Assembly: GCF_001949145.1 (NCBI RefSeq)
Contig: NW_019091473.1
Coordinates: forward strand, 125,276-137,469
Source of the DNA: Acanthaster planci
Lineage: Eukaryota > Echinodermata > Asteroidea > Valvatida > Acanthasteridae
DNA: 12,194 bases
Reading direction: 5' to 3'
Part shown: positions 1 to 8,473 of the stretch, piece by piece
Numbering within the stretch: position 1 is the stretch's first letter
Layout: the number at the start of each line of letters is the position of its first letter
Position numbers and translations under genes: made by a program
The notes under the pieces: generated by a model
Database searches by the model: none
The model's input: the letters and a program-made list of their open reading frames with translations, nothing else
Told to the model about the DNA's origin: nothing

Positions 1-300
1 GACATTAAAGGTACACTCTTTAAGGCCCCATATCTCCTGAAGTACACATCTGATCGGGTTGAAATCTTGCAGATATTTTGAAAAGGGAGTAGTTTAGAGG
101 GATTTTGACTCAACATGATGATGACTTTATCAGGAGACAAGTCACTTGATATTAAAAGGTGCAAACTTCAAGGCCCTATATATCCTGAAGTACATGTCTG
201 ATCGGCTTCAAATCTTGCACATTTCTTGAAAAGGGAGCGCTTTGAAATATATTGACCTTGCCTGATGATGACGTCATCAGGAGACAAGTCACGTGGCATT
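1..300. repeat. Two-copy tandem repeat, ~147-bp unit
   Basis: Copy one is about 1-147 and copy two about 148-300. Shared blocks in the same order are GA(C/T)ATTAAA(A)GGT, AAGGCCC(C/T)ATAT, TCCTGAAGTACA, TCTGATCGG, TTGAAAAGGGAG, TGATGATGAC and CAGGAGACAAGTCAC, offset by 147-148 bases throughout. Similarity stops just after 300, and the first copy begins at the window edge, so the array may continue to the left. No reading frame is conserved between copies, so I read it as a non-coding satellite-like or interspersed repeat. Confidence 0.85.
261..281. other. Palindrome with a CRE-type core inside the second tandem copy
   Basis: Positions 266-279 form a perfect 14-bp palindrome, TGATGACGTCATCA, centred on a TGACGTCA octamer. 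An overlapping arrangement pairs CCTGATG (261-267) with CATCAGG (275-281). Copy one has a degraded version near 115-137, TGATGATGACTTTATCAGG. TGACGTCA is the classical CREB/ATF site, but use here as a binding site is only inference. Confidence 0.4.
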
Positions 301-964
301 GCTACAAAATTGGTACCCCACAAGAATTTCACGAAACTGATATTTGGAAATAACTCAAAAAGGGGAAATTTTTGATGGGTAAAAATCCGTCATAAGTTGA
401 AGTGTTGTATTTTAGGGACATGCGGTCGGAATTTCAACCAAGAAAAGTAAAATTGGTTTAAATTGGAGTGATTTGAAATTTTTGCATGTTGTGTCGGAGT
501 TTTGTACACGAGAACAAAGGAAATACCCCACAAGTATAGCTGTGTAAGGGTGTGTGTGAGTTTGTTTCTGCATTCAATTGGGGACCCCGGACAACAGAGG
601 ACAATAAGGTCCCCAATTGACAGAAGGTCCCCGATTGACTATTGTTTACAAAACATATGGGTGGTCTTCTAAAAAAGTTCATGTACAAACAAAAGAGGAA
701 CAATAGGGGGTCCCCAGCTGCAGGCAAATACACACTACTATGTGTGTATGTGAGTGAATAATTAAAAACTTCATCAGTTAATCCCCCCCAAAAAAAATTG
801 GAAAAGAAATTGAAAGTTTAAGGACCAAGGAATAATTGCATTTTTGTTTTACAAACCTAAGGGATGTTGGCTTGCATGTTATCGAGCCCTGAAGAACGTT
901 GACTTTACTCTGTTTTCAATGGGGCGTATACCCGTTCATTATATGCGTACATAAGTAGATTCTA
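300..964. other. Gene-less stretch
   Basis: No convincing coding region or splice structure was found on either strand. A 91-codon minus-strand frame at 458-733 has no recognisable domain. The stretch holds a small inverted repeat (575-619), a C/A homopolymer patch near 783-797, and weak repetition of CCCCACAAG near 315 and 526. Confidence 0.5.
575..637. repeat. 12-bp inverted repeat plus a third direct copy
   Basis: CAATTGGGGACC (575-586) is the exact reverse complement of GGTCCCCAATTG (608-619), with a 21-base spacer. A near copy, GGTCCCCGATTG, follows at 626-637, and GGTCCCC recurs near 705-711. The arms could fold as a hairpin in single-stranded DNA or RNA. I know of no family to which it belongs. 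Confidence 0.6.
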
Positions 965-1092
965 TTACGGTGGCTCGTAGTCGCCAATTCGCCGCGCATG
1001 ACGCTTTTTCTTTTGGCGTTATCATGCCGTTCTATTGCGTTATATTGGCGTGTTTATAACGTTATATCGCCGTACTATTGCGTTGCTGAAAA
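965..1092. repeat. Left inverted terminal-type repeat with palindromic subrepeats
   Basis: The segment begins TTACGGTGGCTCGTA, continues through GCGCATGAC, a T-rich run and GGCGTTAT, and then carries about four GCGTTATA/TATATCGCC motifs with a CCGT(A/T)CTATTGCG linker. The reverse complement of 11440-11564 reads the same blocks in the same order, and so does the reverse complement of about 11700-11832. It is therefore an inverted copy of the right-hand repeat. Homology to the right side fades after about 1085-1092. No clear target-site duplication is visible outside it; an ambiguous TA is possible. Confidence 0.75.
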
Positions 1093-1104
1093 TAGACAGC
1101 GAGA

Positions 1105-1208
1105 CTATCGTCGCCATTTTGTGATGCTATTCAGCATTTGATACACCGTTGCTGCAGTTCATCCAGATTCAAGTCGACAAAAGCCGTGACAAGTGCAACG
1201 TACTCTAC
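1105..1208 (+). promoter_or_regulatory. Possible promoter/5' leader of the left recombinase gene
   Basis: Between the left repeat and the proposed first ATG lies a 100-base leader that includes CGCCATTTTGTG (about 1112-1123). This resembles the GCCAT core of YY1-type initiator elements, which often lie just downstream of animal transcription starts. There is no clear TATA box. Role inferred from position and one short motif. Confidence 0.25.
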
Positions 1209-1230
1209 ATGGAGGCCGAGATTATGAACG
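1209..1230 (+). CDS. Candidate first coding exon of the left tyrosine recombinase gene
   Basis: The sequence ATGGAGGCCGAGATTATGAACG encodes MEAEIMN plus one leftover base, and is followed directly by a good splice donor, GTAAGC (1231-1236). The leftover G combines with the first two bases (AT) after the strong acceptor at 2941-2943 to give an Asp codon, so the reading phase matches exon 2. A pseudo-exon at 1432-1465 (acceptor ending TTTTCCAG, donor GTAAGG) would introduce a TAG in this phase, so it is more likely untranslated or unused. The pairing is inference from splice signals and phase; transcripts are needed to confirm it. Confidence 0.4.
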
Positions 1231-2943
1231 GTAAGCATTTGTGCTACGGTGTGCCGTCTAATTTACCCTTGTATAAGTCGTCCATTTACAGCCATATTTA
1301 CTTGGACTAGGCTTGCATTATGCAGCGTTGCGTTACTATTGATGAAGGCTTATGTAAGAACAGGTATCTAATAGGCCAAGAACCACGCCGTAAATAATAA
1401 TGGCGTTAAGTTCCACCTTATTCTTTTCCAGGTTCCGATCTGCTGCTGCAGGGATAGAAGATACCGTAAGGTTTCTTGTCTAAAGTTACTTCAAAAAGGT
1501 GTCCCATCCCACACACGTGCAGATGCGTGTTCGAACATGCCTATGACTTCAAAAACGTCATGGGCTATCGCAGTGAATTAAACGAAGTCCTAGAATCACG
1601 TGCGGGTCATGGACATCGTACGCTTAGGGTGTTTATTTGACCCGTTGCATCCACAGATTTGCCGGCAAGCTACAGTGTTATTACTAGTTGCATTATTATT
1701 GTTCAGAAAAAGTTCACTGGCAGGGCTGTTTCTATATTTGCGTAGTACTTTTTCAGTAAAACAAACAACTTCACTCTGATGGATAGGGGTATGGTCACAA
1801 ATTAAAGAAGCGATAGATATACTGTTACTCCAACGGCTGAGTTTCCTACGAATCAACGCACCATCCAAACAACAGTTCTCTTCTTGTGCAGTTTACAGGG
1901 GATCATTGTAAAAAGATGATGGTTGTTGCTGTCCGATTGTCAAACAAATTGCTGAAATTCCACCTGAAATCGAGCAGGGCACGTTTGCTGTTATACTGTA
2001 AAGTTTGAAAAATGATTGCGAATCTATTCAGCTCGTTAAAAAACATATCCATGACCTTTGACAGATATTCTAAATCTAATTAAATTTTAGCCTCAAAGGT
2101 GGAAAAGCGTTTCTCCCTAAATCCGACAGTCGAATCATTTTCAATTCAGTTTTATTAAGAAAAGTTAAAACCAAAACATTTGTTGTAAAATGCTGAGGAT
2201 GGTCTGAGATGGGAGCGTGTGACTAAACAACCTCGGAAATCACGTGATCTGATTGTTAATCACCTGATCGAACTCCCGTCACTTATATGTCATTTCGTTC
2301 GGTTAAGCGGGGTACCGAATTAGAACGAAATAAGTTCTTACTGTGGAATGTATCACTCCGCGTCGCAGAGGTGTTTTGTGCTATGAGTCTCGAGCATATA
2401 AGTCGGGGTGTGGCAAGATATTATGTTTCTTTTCGTTATTGTACGACAGGTAAAAGGCGCTTTTTACAGCGCGTACGCTTACATAACACATTCCTGTTTT
2501 CTCTCATATAATAAACGCTTGATTTCATTCTCCGTTGAGCAGCTTAACCTCGCAAACCCAAGCCCTCACACCCGTAGTACACGCAGTCCAATAATTTTCA
2601 TGGCTTGACCTTTAGATTTAGATACTTTAAAACTGATTGGTTTGAAAGAGCGCCCGTCTTCCTCGTCGCGCCCACGTTTCCTTCACATGGCTACCGACTG
2701 ATGGCGCAAGTCATACAGACGACGGGCACCAAACAAGCACAGAACCTCAAAACAAAAACAAAAGTGGTGGTAATGGGCGCGAGGCCGAGCATTCAATCAC
2801 TGCGGTGTCTTTTCTTTCCACCCGGCCATTGGTCGCTTCACATAATTTGTTTGTAATGCGTCGGGCGGAATTTTTCGCGACCGATAAGTGCCACAGAATT
2901 AGCACATGTTGCTGCTGTTTTGTTTTTCGGTTCTCTATTTCAG
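1231..2943 (+). other. Proposed intron 1 of the left recombinase gene
   Basis: The donor is GTAAGC at 1231; the acceptor follows a T-rich tract (about 2908-2940) and ends TTTCAG at 2943. No conserved domain was found inside on either strand. Two stretches deserve mention: 1432-1465, a small exon-like piece with its own acceptor and donor, and 2219-2600, which has LTR-like signals. A 90-codon minus-strand frame at 1596-1868 has no recognisable motif. A GC-richer segment with a CCAT(T)GG box lies at about 2640-2880 and could be an alternative promoter. Confidence 0.35.
2219..2600 (+). repeat. Possible solo-LTR-like segment
   Basis: About 380 bases begin TGTGACTAAACAACC and contain a TATA-like CATATAAG near 2395-2402. 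About 110 bases further on there is an AATAAA at 2510-2515, followed by a pyrimidine/CA-rich tail ending near TTTTCATGGC. This order (TATA box, then poly(A) signal, then a U5-like tail) is the usual plan of a retrotransposon LTR. There is no second copy in the window, no clear target duplication and no convincing primer-binding site, so the boundaries and the call are weak. Confidence 0.22.
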
Positions 2944-3929
2944 ATAGATGGGAAAAACTGATACACTCCATCGGTGACCCAGGACTACGCAGACTTGCCA
3001 GTGTGATTTTACCCAAACTTCTAATTTCGGCAAAAGCAGATTCCATCATGAAGAAATACAGCGCCACCTGGAGACAGTGGGAACGATGGGCTTCATCCAA
3101 GGTTAACGTTCAGGTCTTTCCAGCCAATCCAACGGATTTCACCCTTTGTAACATTTCTTCGCTGTTCGACACTGGGCTCAAGTCTGCAGCTGACTTGGCC
3201 GCAGCAGTGGCTAAATGGGCGCAAGGCGCATACCATCACCTACGGACCATCCCATGGTTAAAGCTACCTTGCAAGGCTACAGGTAGACTTACAGCTTCCA
3301 GCCCCAACAGAAAAAGACCTATAACTCCAGAAATCCTAGCTAAGCTTCACAATAATCACGGAAAGTTCCAGGCAACTTTGGACGATCTTTGCTATACTAT
3401 TCATGTTTCATTTCTTACGCTGGTTTCCTCCGATTTAATGAATCAGCAACATTCGGCGTGTGGACTGTACCATTACATGCAACAGGCTTACCATACACCT
3501 GGATAAATAAAAAAAAATGATCAATTTCGATTAGGCACTGACGTTACCATCGCTAGAACTTTTCAGCCGACGTGCCCACTTGGCATTTCCGAACGGTATG
3601 TCCACGCGCTAGGTGACCCCAACGATTCCACCTGCCAGTCATCCGTCGACTCACTCGTTCCAAGCGGTCTTGTCCCCACTATGTACAAGCGTAGTTACAC
3701 TAGAACAAGGGAATTACTCTTGCAAGCTCCAAGTCCTTACGTGTCTGATATCCGCAAATATGGTTTGCGCAGACTCAGGTCAGGAGGAGCGTCAGCTGCC
3801 TCAAACGCTCAGATTCCTGCTCATTTGATATCCATGCACGGCAGATGGAAGTCAGAAAAGGCCAGAAACGCTTATATTAAACCAAACCAAGACGCCCTTT
3901 TGCTCCCTTCAACCGCTTTAGGAATTTAG

Positions 3930-4574
3930 AAAGTATATAGTCTTTAAGACAAAGGCCACTTGGCGCTTTTTTTCCTTCCATGTTGAATACTGTATTATCT
4001 GAGACAAAGATTTGCTTTCCAAGCTGGCCGAATTAACGACTTTCGGATATGGATAGTGTATTGAGCTTTATTTACATTAAGGTGAAGATTTCCCTATGCT
4101 GACATCACTAATTCTTCTCTGTATTACCTTTTTGCCATAGAAACAATTCCAAAACGTTATTTCACCAGTGAGTTTTGCGAAAATTTTTTATATCAGTTAG
4201 GGTTTGTGCGCAGGGAGTCAAGTGACCTCCGTATATGGAACTTTTCAAGATGAAATTGTTATTGATATGAACTTCGATGCTTATCATCCTCAATTTAAGC
4301 AGTTTAGAAAATAAAAATCACTATCATATGGTGTGTGCGAGGCAGTTAGCTCGACCTCGCCAAATGTGCTCGCCAAATTTGTGTCCAGTGTCTAATTTTG
4401 TATTTTGATTTCTTTCTTAAATGAAGAAGATATAGAAAAGAAAATTATTTTCTTCCGGAAGCATGGAGGAAGAAATGTGCCATCTGCGGTCCGGCAGGCA
4501 AACATTACTTCATCGTAGCATATTTTTGTGAACTAACCAACCATGGCAGCGCCCGCTCCGGAATCTGCAGAGCG
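3930..4574. other. Gene-less stretch between the first recombinase and the RT remnant
   Basis: No open frame with recognisable motifs was found. An AATAAA at 4310-4315 lies 380 bases beyond the recombinase stop and could serve as a distant polyadenylation signal. The rest is AT-rich. Near 4500-4575 it turns more GC-rich as the RT remnant approaches. Confidence 0.4.
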
Positions 4575-4928
4575 CATTCTACTTGCCTTTCAAGCAAAAT
4601 CATTCCGCTAGTGATCATTTGTAACGCAAACAATTCATCGGCTATAACCAGAAGGCAGAATTGAAAAGTCTGCGGATAAACCCACAGTTGTTAGCCGTTT
4701 GTCGGTCTCGGTCCAGGCTAGTGGCAAAAAGAGGCCAGTTTTGGACTTGCGAAAGGTGGATTTTCATGTATGGAAACAATCAGTAAAGTATAAGACCTCA
4801 AAACAGCCAGCAATTACTTAGTCAACGGAAAATATCTAGACTCTTTTGAAGTGGGAGACCATTGTTTGCATAGAGATATCCCAAATTTCACATGTTTCAT
4901 GTTGGCCTTGAGATTATCCTACGTGTAG
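4575..4928 (+). pseudogene. DIRS-type reverse transcriptase remnant
   Basis: An uninterrupted piece at 4657-4818 reads LSVSVQASGKKRPVLDLRKV and then FHVWKQSVKYKT. This matches the fingers region of DIRS-type reverse transcriptases, whose hallmark is 'P-LSV..-GKKRLILDLR-VN' followed by a Trp/Tyr-Lys-Gln motif. After a TAG (4819-4821) the frame shifts; a second piece at 4818-4928 reads SFEVGDHCLHRDIPNF, the degraded counterpart of the 'FDLKSGYHH-DI' motif A, whose first catalytic Asp is here Glu. Upstream, about 4610-4650, CNANNSSAI corresponds to the 'NNKSA' segment. The YxDD palm motif, thumb and RNase H are absent. Only about 120 of an expected several hundred residues survive. It lies 210 bases before a tyrosine recombinase on the same strand, the DIRS gene order. 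Confidence 0.7.
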
Positions 4929-5139
4929 GCATGTTAAACCATAAGCGAAGACAAATAAAATGGAAGCTGGTTGAGCATGTACCTTGAATTTTAACACACA
5001 TGCATAGGAACGATCAAGATAGATAATGCTACGAGAATTCAGAACATATTGGTATGTTGGATATATAAGCAAGGGCTGCAAAATCTTGACAATATTTTGC
5101 AGGGCTACAACGTTACTGTGGGCTGCAGAGCCTCGATAA

Positions 5140-6218
5140 TACTTGAAGGCTTATTGTGAATGTGAATATTGTGAATGTTGCTTTACCAAGTTACCTACGT
5201 CGGTGCTTCAAGACAGAGCAGAGTCGACGACAAAGCAATACGTTATTGGTTTCCAGAGATGGTTCAATTGGGCAAGAGCTCATTTGCAACCGGTTCCAGT
5301 ACTTCTAGAATCCCCTCTGCATGTCTCATTGTACCTGCTGAGCATCATGCAGACATGCAGCTCACCTGCCCCATAGGCCCAGTCAAGACTGCATTCTACA
5401 GTATAGCATGGGCACACCGTGTCGCATCACTGCAGTCTCCCACCGACGACCAGTTGCCAAAGTCTGTGCTGGAAGCGGCACAGAGGACACTAGACAGAGC
5501 ACCCAAACGCCAAGAACCGTTAATTCCTAACAATATCCAGAGATTTTGTGAGAAGTACCCCCTAGAACTTTATCATTGTTATATATCAGGACACTTGCAT
5601 TAATTGATGTGGGTTTTGCGGGCTTCCTTAGATGTAACGAGTTGGCAAATAAAAAATATTGTGATGTAGTAATATTTGATACCCACATGGGTATTTATTG
5701 AGAAGAGTAAAACAGACCAGTATAGAGACGGTGCCTGGATTATAATAAATAGAACATACTCTGGCACATGTCCAGTAAAAATCATGGAACGTTAGATTTT
5801 AATGTGTAGTTGTATGGAAGGTTCTGAAGAATTCGTTTTTCGCCCTCTTACGAAATACAGAGCGGGCTATATCCTCAGAGCAGCTAATACGCCTATTTCG
5901 TATTCTAGAATGAGAGAAGTCTTCATTCACATGCTTGATGTTTTATATCTTTCTCATCACAAAACACTCTTCGAAGAAATCTCTATAATTGGAGGATATC
6001 TAGATCAGGTTCAAGAAATTAAAGATATCGTTCCAAATGTTCAAACGTTTGGGCTGCACAGCTTGCGCTCAGACGGCGCAACTCAAGCTGCGAGGGCCGG
6101 TACCCGTGATAGATTGATTAAGAAGCATGGAAGATGGTCATCAGACACTGCTAAAGATATGTACATTGGAGAAGCACTGACAAACAAGTTTAAAGTAACG
6201 GAATCCCTTAGGTTATAG
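5140..6218 (+). pseudogene. Tyrosine recombinase of a probable DIRS-like element, broken
   Basis: The frame opens after a stop at 5137-5139. The core-binding domain begins LPTSVLQDRAESTTKQYVIG (about 5191-5250) and includes AFYSIAWAH (about 5390-5416) and SPTDDQLPKSVLEAA. The catalytic domain has GFAGFLRCNE with the first Arg at 5630-5632, EKSKTDQYRDG with Lys at 5709-5711, FGLHSLRS with His at 6057-6059 and Arg at 6066-6068, KKHGRW with His at 6126-6128, and Tyr at 6162-6164, so all six active-site positions survive. It is broken by a one-base loss at the C-run 5369-5372, a shift near 5580-5595, another near 5692-5700, and a TAG (5793-5795) where the family has Tyr after MER. The spacer before FGLHSLRS is 28 residues longer than in the left recombinase, and LRSGG is LRSDG. 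With the RT remnant upstream it fits a DIRS-like retroelement lacking RNase H. Confidence 0.88.
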
Positions 6219-6852
6219 AGTTATCAGCAAATAACCAGTCAATGGCTAAGAATTTATTATATGTCCCGTTCTTTACCTGTGCATGCCTGTCGATCGCCCT
6301 CCCAAAGTTGTATCCTATTTTTAAGTGTCATGGACTCGTTAAGAACCTAACATTCCCCCACCTACCTTGAGAGGGGTGTCAATCATGGGATCGCACTAGC
6401 GTGCAGTGACTGAAACGAGCGGCATATCCATCTTCATGTGTTTGTGTACAAAACACTACTGCATTATGTTAATGCAGGCAATACCTACTCTTATACTCCT
6501 TTCCCCTTTGGAAAATGTATCAGGCCACTGTCTGGGATACCCTGCACGATATGCGGCAAATTAAAAAAGGGACTCCCTGTGATGCACAAGCTGTATATCC
6601 TAAGACTATTGTGCCCTCAGAAATCTGAAAGGAATTCCAAAGATTCCATCAACGCAAAAGAAGTCACAATAAAGGGGGTCCCCTTTGCTGCATATCGCGC
6701 ACAATATGAATGTGTCTGGAAGCTTGTGTTTGGCCCCAGCGCAGTAAAACAGATAGTGTGTTGACCTGGAGACCTGAATAAGCCCCTGTGATTGAAAGGG
6801 CGAACCCGGGTCTAGAGACGTTGGCCACGTGGAATTATTTACACTTCGTGGG
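6219..6852. other. Stretch without a recognisable gene
   Basis: The longest frame is plus-strand 6438-6764 (108 codons, about 9 Cys scattered, one CTICGK). It shows no domain I recognise, no flanking splice sites that stand out and no codon bias, so it is not called as a gene. The stretch also holds a C-rich patch, TTCCCCCACCTACC, near 6352-6365. It separates the DIRS-like remnant from the foldback element. Confidence 0.4.
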
Positions 6853-7250
6853 TGTGGAGGACAAAAGTGACCGTCAGCCTTCCTGCTGTCAGAATAGTTG
6901 AAAAGCTGATTTTACGTTTTTTAACATGCAATTTTCGACTTTTCTACTTTGCCACCTCCAAACCAGAACGAACATTGTTTGGTTATGCATTTTTCTATTT
7001 CCCGCTTTTCTGCTTCACGAAAAGCAGATTCTGCTTTTTCTTCGTTCGCTGGCAGCCGAAAAATGGCCATCTGTTTTTATCCTTCCGAACACGCAGAAAC
7101 TGAAAAAGGAGGATTGGACATTATGGCAACAACCTTGAATTCTACTTTTCCACAAATGGCCATTTCATTTTCTGCCTTCCAAGGGCCATGAACGGGGTCG
7201 CCAACCTAAGGTTACGACCAAGTCCTTTCTAGGGGATTGAAGACGTATAA
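6853..7250 (+). repeat. Left arm of the foldback element
   Basis: This continuous arm pairs with the reverse complement of 7998-8347 (outer part) and of 7441-7530 (inner part). Matching blocks include AAAAGCTGATTTTA, CTTTTCTACT, AATGGCCATCTG, GAATTC.ACTTT, GGG(C)CA.TGAA.GGGGTC and GGTTACGACC. Overlapping open frames here (6852-7191) are T-rich chance frames across the repeat. Confidence 0.65.
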
Positions 7251-7440
7251 AGCAATAATTAGAGTCCACCCTGTCTGTTGTAATGAAAGATTCACCTCAT
7301 TCTTTTCCGTGGTCCTAGCAAGCGTGTGTCTGTTGAATTATAGTTGTAAAACTGTATTTCCTTTAAGATGCCGCTTTCTCAGCCTCACAGGGACACTGAT
7401 ACTGCCGTATGGAATTGATCTGCAGAAGGCATGGTTAGGT

Positions 7441-7530
7441 ATTGGTTTCTGTACGTCTTCACTCCCCCAGAACGGAAATGGTCGTAACCTAGAGATTAAT
7501 GACCCCATTCACTGCCCATTGAGGGTAAAG
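7441..7530 (-). repeat. Inner piece of the right arm
   Basis: Its reverse complement (GGGCAGTGAATGGGGTC...CTAGGTTACGACC...GTGAAGACGTA) matches 7180-7250 closely. In an undisturbed palindrome it should touch the outer arm at 7998; instead about 470 bases intervene. Confidence 0.6.
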
Positions 7531-7997
7531 TCCACTAAATCAAGCCCCATTGAAAACAGTGTAAAATCAGCACTATTCAGGGCCCAATAACATGCACGCC
7601 TGAGATTTCTGAAACACAAATGAAATTCTTGTCTGGTCACTTATCTTTCAATTTCCTTTCAATCTTCTGTGGGTTAACCAATTACATTTTTAATTATTCC
7701 CACAAAACAAAATCACCCCCCAAAAAGTGATTTTTCCCAAGTCTGATTGCAGCCATTTTTCAAGTGGCAACCCTCAACTTTCTCGGGCACTTGGGACCAT
7801 TTTTCAACCGTAGGTTTTAGCCATTCTGCTCTCATATGAAAGCTCAAAGACCCAGAGAGTTCATCCTGGCAAGGATTTACACAATCTCACCATTTTGGGG
7901 GCCAAGCAATCTCCTTTTTAAAAGATACTGTGAAGGCATTTGTAACGCTAATGAGCAGGCCAGAAACTCTCACTTGAATTAGTGGTCTGCACCCTTG
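7531..7997. other. Insert splitting the right arm; no gene seen
   Basis: This segment has no counterpart in the left arm. It contains repeated CCATTTTTCAA motifs (about 7754-7764 and 7797-7808) and a CCCCCCAAAAAG homopolymer patch near 7715-7727. No open frame or terminal repeat identifies it. It is either a small insertion into the right arm or original internal sequence deleted from the left. Confidence 0.4.
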
Positions 7998-8347
7998 AGG
8001 ACGGAAGAGCAGATGGCCACTTTTCGGCCACCTATGTAAAAGAATTATGCTTCTCCGCTATCACAAAAGCACCAAAGTTGAATTCACGGTTGTCGTCAAA
8101 ACGTTCGATCCACTTTCCTGCTTTTTGACAGGTAAAATGCAGATGGCCACTTTTTGGCCGCCATGAAAAAGAGGAAAAGTAAAGCTGCTTTTGTAGTAGC
8201 AAAAAAGTGAAAAATACATTACAATAAAATGGTCATTCAGCATTTCAGGTAGTAGAAAAGACGAATATCACATGTCACAAAAACATAAAATCAGCTTTTC
8301 TTCTAGTCTGATAGTAGAAAAGCAGATGGCCACTTTTCGTCCTGCAT
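7998..8347 (-). repeat. Outer right arm of the foldback element, with three AGCAGATGGCCACTTTT motifs
   Basis: Its reverse complement matches 6853-7190. Within it the motif (A/T)GCAGATGGCCACTTTT(C/T)GGCC recurs at 8008-8030, 8139-8159 and 8321-8339, so the arm itself may have grown by internal duplication. The left arm keeps weaker complementary versions, for example near 7058-7075. Confidence 0.6.
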
Positions 8348-8473
8348 AGTCTAGGCCCAGCTGTTGTGCTATAAAGGCCCTGGACAAGTGAGTCACGGTG
8401 ATTCAAGCATGTACAGCAGGAATTTCCCGTGTATTTTTAGTATTGCCGATGTATTTCCGTATTGTTGAATTTA

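Larger units (their letters stand above)
1209..3929 (+). pseudogene. XerD-like tyrosine recombinase, frameshifted, catalytic His lost
   Basis: Tyrosine recombinases cut and rejoin DNA through a covalent phosphotyrosine. This copy has a main exon at 2944-3929, after a polypyrimidine tract and CAG acceptor (2941-2943), and a proposed first exon at 1209-1230. The N-terminal core-binding domain is visible from 2944 (ADSIMKKYSATWRQWERWA), then a Pro-Ile-Thr-Pro linker (about 3319-3330) and the catalytic domain: GFLRFNE with the first Arg (3431-3433), the beta-strand Lys before NDQFR (about 3510-3515), LRS with the second Arg (3777-3779), HGRW (from 3837) and the Tyr (3873-3875). The HxxR histidine is replaced by Arg (3768-3770). 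The frame changes at about 3215-3230, at 3284, at about 3383-3400 and at an A9 run (3509-3517), each pair returning to the original frame. There is no RT in front of it, so it resembles the stand-alone XerD-homologue group rather than DIRS. It stops at 3927-3929. Family call firm; exon 1 tentative. Confidence 0.85.
6853..8347. mobile_element. Nested foldback/MITE-like element with ~400-bp inverted arms
   Basis: The plus strand from about 6853 (AGGACAAAAGTGACC...AAAAGCTGATTTTA) matches the reverse complement of the sequence ending near 8347 (AGGACGAAAAGTGGCC...AAAAGCTGATTTTA). The match continues inward through TTTTCTACT, TGGCCATCTG, GAATTC.ACTTT and CAAGGG for about 340 bases. A further inner block, GGTTACGACC...TGAAGACGTA (about 7208-7245), is inverted at 7441-7497. 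The left arm is thus continuous (6853-7250), while the right arm is in two pieces (7998-8347 and 7441-7530). No transposase is encoded, so it would be non-autonomous. The ends are approximate and I see no clear target duplication. Confidence 0.65.

Noticed and set aside
458-733. 91-codon minus-strand open frame
   Set aside because: No domain, no splice context, and it crosses the GGTCCCC inverted repeat; chance frame.
1432-1465. Additional 34-bp exon with acceptor and donor
   Set aside because: In the phase set by exon 1 it meets TAG, and it breaks the phase into exon 2. It could at most be untranslated.
2287-2856. Several overlapping 66-83-codon plus-strand frames
   Set aside because: None resembles a known protein; they overlap in different frames across the intron/LTR-like segment.
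2805-3506. A single 233-codon gene starting at the ATG at 2805
   Set aside because: Residues before 2944 lack family similarity and lie across a strong polypyrimidine tract and CAG acceptor. The end after about 3385 is out of the conserved frame, so the open frame is a mixture of intron, exon and shifted sequence.
5940-6003. 64-bp mini-intron in the second recombinase
   Set aside because: GT and AG are present, but removal shifts the conserved downstream frame.
6438-6764. 108-codon plus-strand gene
   Set aside because: No recognisable motif, no homologous family known to me, and the surroundings are transposon debris.
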